From positions 1 to 21,890 of the forward strand of contig JAGOBX010000007.1 in NCBI GenBank assembly GCA_017999075.1: DNA of 21,890 nt, written 5' to 3'. Made by a program: the position numbers and the translations under genes. The stretch is from JAGOBX01 sp017999075 [NCBI: Candidatus Babelota bacterium]. GTDB taxonomy: Bacteria; JAGOBX01. The notes under the pieces were generated by a model that was not told the origin of the DNA, made no database searches, and saw only the letters and a list, made by a program, of their open reading frames with translations. Of this stretch, positions 8,997 to 16,774 are shown piece after piece (within the stretch, counting starts at the first letter, position 1; every line of letters starts with the position of its first letter).

Positions 8997-9025
8997 AGTA
9001 TATATAAGTTGTATTTTTTTGTCAA
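8997..9025 (-). promoter_or_regulatory. Sigma-70 promoter of cysK(-metY)
   Basis: On the minus strand, TTGACA (9025-9020) is followed by 17 nt and then TATACT (9002-8997). The -35 is a perfect match and the -10 matches 5 of 6. The predicted start of transcription is near 8990, giving a leader of about 34 nt that contains GGAGGT. No T-box or SAM riboswitch fits in so short a leader. Confidence 0.8.
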
Positions 9026-9046
9026 TAGTTTTTTTTAATTTTTTAT

Positions 9047-9295
9047 TTATTCTTTTTCAACAATGTTTGATGCGCGTAAAATTGATTCATTATTTTTAAT
9101 TTCAAATATTACTGTTTGATTTTGTTTTAAAGTTTTGAACTTCCCTGCACCTTTGTATTTAATATCTGAATAATGAAAAAAAATAGGTTCTGAATAATCA
9201 GAATTATCTATTGGAATAATATAGCCGAATCCTTTAATATTATCAAAGGATAATATTTTTCCGGTAAGCAATATTTTTTTTTTTGAAATAATCAT
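9047..9295 (-). CDS. Divergent cold-shock-domain nucleic-acid-binding protein
   Basis: An 82-residue single-domain protein. The RNP1-like core GKILSFDNIKGFGYI (about 12-26) and the RNP2-like IFFHYSDI (about 38-45) match the cold-shock beta-barrel that binds single-stranded RNA or DNA. FKTLKQNQTVIFEI and ASNIV near the end are also family-like. It departs from classic Csp proteins in having a lysine-rich N-terminal extension, ILSF instead of VKWF in the first strand, and no PQA motif at the end. An A11 run spans codons 4-8 (9274-9284). No Shine-Dalgarno sequence precedes the ATG, and a candidate -10 box ends only 10 nt before it. An RNA-chaperone or CspA-like role is inferred from the family. 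Confidence 0.82.
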   Translation of the reverse strand: MIISKKKILLTGKILSFDNIKGFGYIIPIDNSDYSEPIFFHYSDIKYKGAGKFKTLKQNQTVIFEIKNNESILRASNIVEKE

Positions 9296-9305
9296 ATATA
9301 ATACA

Positions 9306-9335
9306 ATAATAATATAATTCTAAAAATATTTGCAA
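9306..9335 (-). promoter_or_regulatory. Candidate promoter of the cold-shock-domain gene
   Basis: TTGCAA (9335-9330), an 18-nt spacer, then TATTAT (9311-9306) on the minus strand. The -10 ends 10 nt before the ATG, which would give a leader of only about 3 nt. The region is very AT-rich, and other -10 boxes (TATATT, second TATTAT) are possible, so the exact hexamer is uncertain. Confidence 0.4.
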
Positions 9336-9403
9336 GAATATATTTTTAAGAAAAAGTTGTATTTTTAATTTATCAATTTTTTAACGGAGTTAATTAAATA
9401 ATT

Positions 9404-11299
9404 TTACAACTTATCAATTACATTTGCATTTTGAGTGATAATTTTTCCTTCTCTAAGGATTTTTACTTTTACAGCAGTTCCTATTTTAAGCGAATTCAAG
9501 ATCACCTGATAATCAGTTAAACTTGATAATTTAATATTATTTATTTCGAGCAAAACGTCATCTTTAACAAAAATTTCAGAGTTGATAACTTTTTTTATTA
9601 TCAGGTTTCCGTAAATTGAACCCTGTTCAACTATAATTCCCAAATAAGGATATGCGAGATAACCAAGATTGACTTGTTTTTCTAATATTGTATTAATGAG
9701 TTTTAAAATATTTTCTTCCTCAAATGTTCTGAATTGTTTGGAAGCCATAAGATTTTTTAGTGCGGCATATTCATCTATTGCTTTTTTCCAATATTTTAAA
9801 TATTTATACGTATTTGCGGATGATAAACGGAAATAAATCAGAGAAGCAGGATCATATTTTTCATTGAGCAATTTTTCTTGAAATTGTTTTACAAGCATAT
9901 ACGCGTTATTATAATCTGAAACAGTGCCATCTTCTTTTAAATAACTTTCTATCAATAAAGAAATTATTAAAGGAATATATTCATTTTTACCTGCTGAAAT
10001 AATAGCGTAAGAATAATCTCTGTATTGTTTTAATAAATTGTCGTAATTGAATGACTTTTCCGAAGCATAAAGAAAATATTTAGTCATACATCCTAAAAGT
10101 TCAATATTGTTTTTATAAAAACTTTCATCATATTTTTCAATAAACGATTTTATTAATTCATCGGTTTTTTTAAAATTTTCTGATTTATATGTATAAATAA
10201 TTCTGTATTTTAAATTTATATCAGCGCAATTGTAAGCTGTAATTTTGTTCCAGTTTTGAATGTAATTTTTTATATGAGCGGATATATCCGTAAAATCGCT
10301 GTAAACTTCTTCCCAAATTTTAAGCTTCCCAAGAACAGTATTCCATTCATTTTGTATTAAATGAATATCAATAATATATGTCATTATTGTCTTTATATAT
10401 TCGCTATTTTCAATTGACGGTTTTACAAACTGCAGAGCTCTGTCAAAATAAATATTTGCAGAAATAAGATTGTTGTTTAATAAATGAACAGTTGCTGCTG
10501 TATAGAATATACGATTATCGTAATAACTTAATTTAAACAGGTTTTCAAGAAGCTGTATTGTATCCAGCAAATATGATTTTTTTTCTGTTTTATAAAAAGA
10601 GTAGATATAAAAATTTGAAATTTTCATTATTGCGTTTATAAAAGATTTTATTTCATGTTCCTGACGCAGTGAAAGTTCAGAATATTTTTTCAGCAACAAC
10701 ATTGAAAACTGGTATGCTGATCCGTATTCATTTTCTTCGACTAATTTTACTAAATTATTGAGAGCGCTTGTAAAATCTTCTTTTTTATTATTTAAATCCG
10801 ATATGATCTGGTTATATAATTCATTAGAAGGGTTGATTCCTGAAATATTATCGAATTTCCAAACAGAATTTTCTTTTATAAAAACCAGAAAAATAGGTCG
10901 GCCTTCGTTTGATGTTTCATTTATCAATGTTAAAGTTGCATTATCGTTGTTTAAAAATTTTATATCGCTTATGGATGATTTTGCAATTCCAGTGAAAACA
11001 GATGAATAATAAGAAGACCAGCTTGATTTCATGAATTCAATAACATTGTTGAACTCGCGGATTTTATAACTTTCAGACAACAGTCCCCATATATCCGTAA
11101 TATCGTTGTTTTTTTGAGAAACTAATATTGCCTGCTGATATTTCGTGAATGTCTGAAAAATATCAAAATTCTGTTTTTTTAAAGGAGACAAATCAAGCTG
11201 CTGATTTACAACTACAGGTTTGCTGCATGAAAAAAAAATAAAAATACCAGTTATTAACAGAATAATTTTATTAAGAGATATAAAAATATTTTTCTTCAT
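9404..11299 (-). CDS. Lipoprotein with NTF2-like/alpha-helical body and C-terminal PDZ domain, function unknown
   Basis: A 631-residue protein. Residues 1-26 form a lipoprotein signal: MKKN, a hydrophobic core, then FFSCSK with Cys at about 25. About 45-150 contains a stretch resembling an NTF2-like fold (EFMKSSWSSYYSSVF ... ATLTLINE ... IFLVFIKENSVWKFDNI). About 170-540 is alpha-helical with irregular helix pairs of about 35-40 residues, suggestive of degenerate TPR-like repeats, though I see no clean consensus. The last 85 residues form a PDZ domain (LGIIVEQGS, FVKDDVLLEINNIKLSSLTDYQ, AVKVKILREGK). No protease motif is visible, so it is not a DegP/HtrA enzyme; a scaffold or envelope-quality role is possible but unproven. 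It starts 34 nt after the ATPase stop and has its own promoter, which overlaps that stop. It has no Shine-Dalgarno site. Confidence 0.78.
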   Translation of the reverse strand: MKKNIFISLNKIILLITGIFIFFSCSKPVVVNQQLDLSPLKKQNFDIFQTFTKYQQAILVSQKNNDITDIWGLLSESYKIREFNNVIEFMKSSWSSYYSSVFTGIAKSSISDIKFLNNDNATLTLINETSNEGRPIFLVFIKENSVWKFDNISGINPSNELYNQIISDLNNKKEDFTSALNNLVKLVEENEYGSAYQFSMLLLKKYSELSLRQEHEIKSFINAIMKISNFYIYSFYKTEKKSYLLDTIQLLENLFKLSYYDNRIFYTAATVHLLNNNLISANIYFDRALQFVKPSIENSEYIKTIMTYIIDIHLIQNEWNTVLGKLKIWEEVYSDFTDISAHIKNYIQNWNKITAYNCADINLKYRIIYTYKSENFKKTDELIKSFIEKYDESFYKNNIELLGCMTKYFLYASEKSFNYDNLLKQYRDYSYAIISAGKNEYIPLIISLLIESYLKEDGTVSDYNNAYMLVKQFQEKLLNEKYDPASLIYFRLSSANTYKYLKYWKKAIDEYAALKNLMASKQFRTFEEENILKLINTILEKQVNLGYLAYPYLGIIVEQGSIYGNLIIKKVINSEIFVKDDVLLEINNIKLSSLTDYQVILNSLKIGTAVKVKILREGKIITQNANVIDKL

Positions 11300-11308
11300 A
11301 CAGGTTAT

Positions 11309-11337
11309 ATTTTATTTTTTTTATTATAAATAGTCAA
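11309..11337 (-). promoter_or_regulatory. Promoter of the PDZ lipoprotein, overlapping the ATPase stop codon
   Basis: TTGACT (11337-11332), a 17-nt spacer, then TAAAAT (11314-11309) on the minus strand; each box matches 5 of 6. The TGA stop of the upstream ATPase (11336-11334) lies inside the -35 box. The -10 ends 9 nt before the lipoprotein ATG (11299), so the mRNA would have only 2-3 leader bases. Confidence 0.65.
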
Positions 11338-13949
11338 CTTTTTTTAATTTCTTTTCTTATAAAATATTTATATATTTCAGAAAAAACAAATATGATTAAC
11401 GTAATAATCAGAGTTAAAGACAATTGCCACGGAGACAGCGGTTCGGTTTTAAAAATGCCGTTCATAACAGGAACATAAATCACTGCAAGCTGTAAAATTA
11501 CAGTTATGACAATAGCGTAAATCAGAGGCATATTTGAAAAAAAATTCATTTTTAAAATAGAATTTTTTAATGATCTTGACGCTATTGTTACTGCCATCCT
11601 TCCAAAAATAAACGCCGTGAAAATAATTGTTAAGCTTTGTGATTTCGGCATTGAAAAATATTTTTCGCAAAACCATTGAAATGTTATCATGATGACTCCT
11701 ATTATTAAACCGAAAACCAGAATAAAATTTCCTACGCCGTTAGAAAAAATAGTTTCATCTGTTTTTCTGGGTTTTCGGTTCATAATATCTTTTTCTGCCG
11801 GCTCCGAAGTAAGTGATAATCCTGGAAGTCCATCGCATAGAAGATTCATCCATAATATCTGAACAGGTTTAAGAATATCCAATCCTAAAAACGGAGCTAT
11901 AAATACTGCCCATAAAGTTCCTGCGTTGCAGGTCATGGTATAAGTAATATATTTTATTATATTATCAAATATCTTTCTGCCTTCTTTTACAGCGTTTACT
12001 ATTGTTGCAAAATTATCGTCAAGCAAAATCATATGAGCAGCTTCTTTTGAAACTGCAGTTCCTGTTATACCCATCGCAACTCCTATGTTCGCATTTTTTA
12101 ATGCTGGCGCATCATTTACGCCGTCGCCTGTCATTGCGACAAAATGATTTTTATTCTGAAGGGCTTTGACGATTTTCAGTTTTTGTTCAGGCGCTACTCT
12201 GGCATATACCTGTATATTTTCAACTTCATTATTAAACTCCTGATCTGAAATTTTTTCAAGCTCTGCACCTGTAACAACGCAGCAGTCGCCTGTTATCATA
12301 TTAAGACTTTTGGCAATTGATTTTGCAGTAAGAGGATGGTCGCCTGTTATCATTACAGGTTTTATTCCTGCTGTTCTGCACAAAGCTATTGCATCTTTAA
12401 CTTCTTCGCGCGCCGGATCTATTAAACTGGCCAATCCGAGAAAAACCATATTTCTTTCAAAAACAACCGGTTCGATTTTGTCGGGGATTGTCTTGATTTT
12501 TTTCATTGCAAAACACATCACCCGTTTCCCTTCATTAGCAAAATTATTGTTTATGTCAATTAATTTCTTCTTGTCAATAACCGTTATTTTTCCATTTTCA
12601 AGAACTTCATCAATATGCTCAAGCATTATATCAAATGCCCCTTTTGTGTATGAAACAAATGTCCCGTCAGGAGTCTTGTGAATTGTAGTCATGCATTTAC
12701 GGTCGGAATCAAAAGGCAATTCATATTTTCTTGGCAGTTTTTGTTCTATAATATTCTTATCAAATTTATGAATTAAGGCAAAGTTATTCAATCCTATTTC
12801 TGTCGCTTCTCCTATTATATCTCCGGCAGCGCTTTTTTTAACATCATTATTCAAACTTACTGCTTCAAAAAAATTTTCAATGCTGTTGTCTGATTTTTCA
12901 GAAGCAGAAAAAAGTTTGCCGTCCACATAATAATCAACTACAGTCATTTTGTTTATTGTCAATGTCCCTGTTTTATCAGAACATATATAGGTGACAGAAC
13001 CAAGTGTTTCCACTGCTGAAAGTTTGCGTATCAGCACATTTTTTCTTACTAATTTTTTTGCGCCGAGAGCAAGAGCTATTGTAATTACAGCAGGAAGAGC
13101 TTCCGGTATAGCTGCCACAGCAAGACTGACTGCGGTAAGAAACATGTCTTTCAAAGCTTCTCCGCGGAAAGTCCCGGCCAGGAAAAAAACTATGCAGATT
13201 ATAAATATTGCTATTGATAATTTTTTGCCGAAAGTTATTAATCTTATTTGAAGAGGAGTTTTTAATTCTTTGTCGGTTTGGATCATTGATGCTATTTTTC
13301 CGAGTTCAGTTTTCATGCCGGTATTTACCACTATTCCGGCCCCGCGCCCATAAGTTATCGAAGTTCCGCTGTAAATCATATTTTTTCTGTCGCCGAGAGG
13401 AATATCGGACAGTTCAATCTCTTTTGTAAATTTGACAACTTCTTCAGATTCGCCTGTTAAAGCAGATTCGTTTGATTTCAAATTGATTGACTCAATTAAT
13501 CTTAAATCTGCGGGAGATATGTTGCCTGCTTCTAAAAACACCATATCCCCAGGAACTAATTCTTCGGAAGAAATATTAATATGTTTGCCATCACGCAATA
13601 TTGTACAATTCGGAGTAGCCATTTTCTTTAAAGCTTCCATAGCTTTTTCTGCACGGTATTCCTGGATAAAGCCTATAATAGCATTTATTATTACAATAAA
13701 TACTATAGGTAAAGAATCGTTTAATTCTCCTACAATTGCAGAAACTATTGCTGATATTATCAGAATTATAATTAAAAAATCCGTGAATTGACCGAGAAAA
13801 ATTACTATAGGTTTTTTTCGCTGTTTTTCAACTAAAATATTTTTGCCGTATTCAGAAAGTCGCTTGTCAGCTTCTTCGGTCGACAATCCTTGTTCTGAAG
13901 TCTTCAGTTTATCATATATCTGATGGATGGAAAAATTATGCCAATTCAT
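11334..13949 (-). CDS. P2A-type (SERCA/PMCA-like) calcium-transporting P-type ATPase
   Basis: An 871-residue inner-membrane ion pump, probably expelling Ca2+. Features in order are the cation-ATPase N-terminal domain (HNFSIHQIYDKLKTSEQGLS), the actuator motif TGES (165-168), M4 with PEALPA (E283), the phosphorylation motif SDKTGTLT (D325), the nucleotide-binding KGAFD stretch, the hinge TGDGVND (607-613), M5 with CNAGTLW (N675, T678), M6 with WMNLLCDGLPG (N702, D706), and four C-terminal helices. Relative to SERCA, site II ligands E309, N796 and D800 are kept (E283, N702, D706), but the site I glutamate E771 is threonine (T678), as expected for a one-calcium pump. The ATG has AGGAG close upstream. 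It is divergent from two CNNM/CorC genes. A Mn2+ or other P2 substrate cannot be excluded. Confidence 0.92.
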   Translation of the reverse strand: MNWHNFSIHQIYDKLKTSEQGLSTEEADKRLSEYGKNILVEKQRKKPIVIFLGQFTDFLIIILIISAIVSAIVGELNDSLPIVFIVIINAIIGFIQEYRAEKAMEALKKMATPNCTILRDGKHINISSEELVPGDMVFLEAGNISPADLRLIESINLKSNESALTGESEEVVKFTKEIELSDIPLGDRKNMIYSGTSITYGRGAGIVVNTGMKTELGKIASMIQTDKELKTPLQIRLITFGKKLSIAIFIICIVFFLAGTFRGEALKDMFLTAVSLAVAAIPEALPAVITIALALGAKKLVRKNVLIRKLSAVETLGSVTYICSDKTGTLTINKMTVVDYYVDGKLFSASEKSDNSIENFFEAVSLNNDVKKSAAGDIIGEATEIGLNNFALIHKFDKNIIEQKLPRKYELPFDSDRKCMTTIHKTPDGTFVSYTKGAFDIMLEHIDEVLENGKITVIDKKKLIDINNNFANEGKRVMCFAMKKIKTIPDKIEPVVFERNMVFLGLASLIDPAREEVKDAIALCRTAGIKPVMITGDHPLTAKSIAKSLNMITGDCCVVTGAELEKISDQEFNNEVENIQVYARVAPEQKLKIVKALQNKNHFVAMTGDGVNDAPALKNANIGVAMGITGTAVSKEAAHMILLDDNFATIVNAVKEGRKIFDNIIKYITYTMTCNAGTLWAVFIAPFLGLDILKPVQILWMNLLCDGLPGLSLTSEPAEKDIMNRKPRKTDETIFSNGVGNFILVFGLIIGVIMITFQWFCEKYFSMPKSQSLTIIFTAFIFGRMAVTIASRSLKNSILKMNFFSNMPLIYAIVITVILQLAVIYVPVMNGIFKTEPLSPWQLSLTLIITLIIFVFSEIYKYFIRKEIKKS

Positions 13950-14003
13950 TTCAGCTCCTGTTCAAAAAAAACATTTAATTCGATTAAAATTAAATTGTAA
14001 GTA

Positions 14004-14031
14004 ATTATAGTAAGTAACAAAAAATTTTCAA
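14004..14031 (-). promoter_or_regulatory. Promoter of the P-type ATPase
   Basis: TTGAAA (14031-14026), a 16-nt spacer, then TATAAT (14009-14004) on the minus strand. The -10 is perfect and the -35 matches 5 of 6. The expected start is near 13997, giving a leader of about 48 nt with AGGAG just before the ATG. Confidence 0.65.
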
Positions 14032-14074
14032 CTTAAATTATGAATGAAAATGAGTTGTAACTTAAAAATATTAA

Positions 14075-14136
14075 TTGACATTTTAAAAATGATATTTTAA
14101 ATTAGTGTTATTGATTTGATGACAATATTTTATAAT
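14075..14136 (+). promoter_or_regulatory. Candidate promoter(s) of the CNNM/CorC-kinase operon
   Basis: Two candidates lie in the divergent intergenic region. One is TTGACA (14075-14080), 17 nt, TAAATT (14098-14103). The other is a perfect TATAAT (14131-14136), without a good -35 at normal distance, 33 nt before the ATG at 14170. Together with the ATPase promoter they put two opposed promoters within about 130 nt, so a shared regulator is possible. I see no clear operator palindrome in the gap. Confidence 0.45.
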
Positions 14137-14169
14137 TTGTTTTATCTGGATTATTGAGTCGAACTTAAG

Positions 14170-15495
14170 ATGACCTTTTATATTTTATTTCAGTTGTCCG
14201 TTCTTATTTTATGTTTAAGCTTTTCCGCTTTGTTTTCCTGCAGTGAAACAGCATTATTTTCAATAGGAAAGATTAAATTAAAAGCGTTAAAAACAGAATC
14301 AATGCGCGGAGTTTTGGTAAATGAAGCTTTAAAAAATCCTCAGCGCCTGATTATAGCTATTTTATTCGGAAATATTGCGGTAAACGTACTATCAACTACT
14401 ATCGGAGAAAATTTAATTCACGAATTTGTTAATACTGTCGGCACCGGAAAGTTAAGTTGCATAAAAAATTATGCAAGTATAATAAATATTACAATTATGA
14501 CCACCTTAATTCTTATTTGCGGAGAAATAACCCCAAAAACAATAGCCTTGTCGAATTCAGAAGTTATTTCTTTGAAAGTAAGTAAAATAATTACTAAACT
14601 GATTTTTATCACAACTCCTGTTTACAATATAATAGGCAGAATTTCAGGATACATAATTAATAAAATAACTTCAATTTTCAGAACGGAAACAATGAAACTA
14701 AATGAAGAAGAATTGAAGCTCGCCGTAGAACTTGGTTTAACAGACGGAATGGTAAGTCCTGAAGAAGAAAATATGCTGAAAAGTGTCTTTGATTTCAGTA
14801 AAACAATCGTAAAAGAACTTATGACTCCAAAACCTGATATGATAGCATGTTCAATCAATACTCCGTTGCAGGATTTATTTGCTATGTTTAATGAAACCGG
14901 AATTTCCAGAATACCTGTTTATGATAAAAATCTTAACAACATAAAAGGAATAATATACAAAAAAGATTTATTTTTAAATTATCAGAAAATCAACGATAAT
15001 ATATGGATAAATTTTATAAGACCCGCATATTTTGTTCCTGAAATAAAAAATGCAGCATCACTATTAAAAAGTTTTAAGTTTAAGAAGCAGCATATAGCAA
15101 TAGTAGTTGACGAATATGGCGGCGTGTCAGGACTTGTTACGTTAAAAGATTTAGTGGAAGAAATTTTCGGAGAAATTTTAGACAGAAAAAAAACTGAAGA
15201 CAGTTACATAAAACGTATTGGGCTTTATAAATACAGGGTTAACGGCAGAATGCCTCTTGATTATTTTAATGATGTTTTTAATACAGATATACATGATGAT
15301 TTCATGACTATTAACGGATATATAATAAAAAAACTTGGAAGAATACCTGTGGCCGGTGTTCATATTATAGTCAACGACAATTTGAAAATAACTGTTGAAG
15401 ATATTCAGAAAAATGAAATCAAAACTGTTCGAGTTGAAAAAATAAAAACCACAGGATATGATACTGCAGAAAATAAACTGAATATTGGAAATTGA
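14170..15495 (+). CDS. CNNM/CorC-type (DUF21-CBS-CorC_HlyC) membrane protein 1
   Basis: A 441-residue inner-membrane protein of the CNNM/HlyC-CorC family, in which some members export Mg2+ or modulate divalent-cation transport. Residues 1 to about 185 form the DUF21 membrane domain with three to four helices and the hallmark ALFSCSETALFSIG near the start. A CBS pair follows at about 208-335, with VKELMTPKPDMIA, SRIPVYDKNLNNIKG and HIAIVVDEYGGVSGLVTLKDLVEEIFGEI, the usual nucleotide-binding surface. About 350-430 is the CorC_HlyC domain (YRVNGRMPLDYFND, TINGYIIKKLGRIP). The old name hemolysin should not be taken literally. No good Shine-Dalgarno sequence precedes the ATG, but it opens directly on the expected first membrane helix. 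It overlaps or abuts a paralogue downstream and is divergent from a Ca2+-type ATPase, which suggests cation homeostasis. Confidence 0.9.
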   Translation: MTFYILFQLSVLILCLSFSALFSCSETALFSIGKIKLKALKTESMRGVLVNEALKNPQRLIIAILFGNIAVNVLSTTIGENLIHEFVNTVGTGKLSCIKNYASIINITIMTTLILICGEITPKTIALSNSEVISLKVSKIITKLIFITTPVYNIIGRISGYIINKITSIFRTETMKLNEEELKLAVELGLTDGMVSPEEENMLKSVFDFSKTIVKELMTPKPDMIACSINTPLQDLFAMFNETGISRIPVYDKNLNNIKGIIYKKDLFLNYQKINDNIWINFIRPAYFVPEIKNAASLLKSFKFKKQHIAIVVDEYGGVSGLVTLKDLVEEIFGEILDRKKTEDSYIKRIGLYKYRVNGRMPLDYFNDVFNTDIHDDFMTINGYIIKKLGRIPVAGVHIIVNDNLKITVEDIQKNEIKTVRVEKIKTTGYDTAENKLNIGN

Positions 15496-15505
15496 TATTA
15501 AAATT

Positions 15506-16774
15506 ATGGAATATTTACTTTATATTTTAGGAATACTGTTTTTTATTATGCTTCAGGGTTTTTTTGCATGCAGTGAAATGAGCATAGTTTCATCTAACAG
15601 ACTAAAAATTCATTACCTTGCTAAAAAAGGAGATAAAAACGCTAAAATCATCGAATATTTTTATCATAATTCTCATAAATTTCTTGGGACGACATTAGTA
15701 GGCGTGAACCTGTCTGTTGTTACAAGTTCAGCCTTAACCGCTGCTTTAATGATAAAATTTTTTGACAATTTTTTCCCCGAATACAAATCCTTTCAACCTA
15801 TTGTGTCAACAATACTTATAGGTCCTTTTGTTTTGTTATTCGGCGAAATAATTCCTTTGACATTAGGAAGGTTATACAATAATCATATAGCTCTCCGTGT
15901 TTCAAAGATTATAATTTTATTTTATCATTTTTTATATGTTGTAATTTTTTTTACAACAAATTTCGCAAAATTCCTCGGTAAAATAACCGGAACTTTAAAA
16001 AACAACAGAAAACTTTTTTCTAATATAGACGAATTAAAACTTCTGTTTGAAGAAGGAACAAAAGAAGGCGCATTAAAAAAAGACGATTTGTTTATGATAA
16101 CAAGAATTTTCAATTTTAACAAAAATATCGTGAAAGACATAATGAGTCCGCTGATAAATGTTCAGATGATTTCCGCTGATGATACAATCACTAATTTAAT
16201 TAAACTGTTTAAATCAACAGGATACAGTAAAATTCCGGTTTACAGGGACCGTATAGATAATGTGATAGGAATTGTAAATATAAAAGGAGTTGATCTGTCA
16301 AAACTTGATATTTCTGATAAAATTGAAACAATTATAACCAAACCATATTTTATTCCTGAAACCAAACCTATAAAACAGCTTTTACAGGAAATGAAAGTTA
16401 ATTTAAAACATTTTGCCGTTGTAGTAGATGAATTCGGAGGGGTATCAGGAGTAGTTACAATTGAAGATATTATTGAAGAAATTATCGGAGAAATTGAAGA
16501 TGAACATAAAATCGTAAAAAATATTAATGAATTTGACAATAAAAACAAAACTATTGAATTGGACGGAAATGTAGAACTTGAAACTTTAACAGAACAGCTT
16601 AACATAATTTTTGATACCGAATCAGATGTTGGAACAATAGCCGGTTATATTTTAGATAAATTAGGAAAAATTCCCAAAGCCGGCGTTAAGATCACTGAAA
16701 CAAATAAATATGAAATTACTATTATAGATGCTGACGACCGCAGAATTAACAGGGTTAGAATAGATATATTATGA
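15506..16774 (+). CDS. CNNM/CorC-type (DUF21-CBS-CorC_HlyC) membrane protein 2
   Basis: A paralogue of the preceding gene with the same order: DUF21 membrane domain (QGFFACSEMSIVSSNRLKI near the start), CBS pair from about residue 202 (VKDIMSPLINVQMI, SKIPVYRDRIDNVIG, HFAVVVDEFGGVSGVVTIEDIIEEIIGEIEDE) and C-terminal CorC_HlyC domain (GTIAGYILDKLGKIPKAG). The open frame extends to a TTG at 15485 that would overlap the first gene by 11 nt. I prefer the ATG at 15506 (422 residues), which starts right at the first membrane helix (MEYLLYILG). Neither start has a clear ribosome site, so the choice is uncertain by seven residues. Adjacent paralogues suggest a heterodimer, since CNNM proteins dimerise; that is inference. 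Confidence 0.88.
   Translation: MEYLLYILGILFFIMLQGFFACSEMSIVSSNRLKIHYLAKKGDKNAKIIEYFYHNSHKFLGTTLVGVNLSVVTSSALTAALMIKFFDNFFPEYKSFQPIVSTILIGPFVLLFGEIIPLTLGRLYNNHIALRVSKIIILFYHFLYVVIFFTTNFAKFLGKITGTLKNNRKLFSNIDELKLLFEEGTKEGALKKDDLFMITRIFNFNKNIVKDIMSPLINVQMISADDTITNLIKLFKSTGYSKIPVYRDRIDNVIGIVNIKGVDLSKLDISDKIETIITKPYFIPETKPIKQLLQEMKVNLKHFAVVVDEFGGVSGVVTIEDIIEEIIGEIEDEHKIVKNINEFDNKNKTIELDGNVELETLTEQLNIIFDTESDVGTIAGYILDKLGKIPKAGVKITETNKYEITIIDADDRRINRVRIDIL

Noticed and set aside
9381-9393. Small hairpin TTAAC-GGA-GTTAA downstream of the PDZ lipoprotein gene
   Set aside because: The stem is only five pairs and lacks a T-tract on the minus strand, so it is not a convincing terminator.
9404-11299. 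HtrA/DegP-type serine protease, because of the PDZ domain
   Set aside because: No trypsin-like domain or GNSGG-type active-site motif is present; only the PDZ end resembles those proteins.
12310-13791. Plus-strand open frames of 73-123 codons within the P-type ATPase
   Set aside because: They are antisense to a gene with all ATPase motifs in register; their composition is that of reverse-complemented membrane protein and no start signals are present.
16240-16605. Minus-strand 121-codon frame inside the second CNNM gene
   Set aside because: It is serine- and isoleucine-rich shadow sequence opposite the CBS/CorC region, with no independent support.
14170-16774. Hemolysin function suggested by the HlyC/CorC family name
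   Set aside because: The proteins are DUF21-CBS-CorC membrane proteins related to CNNM cation-transport factors. Nothing indicates toxin or haemolytic activity.
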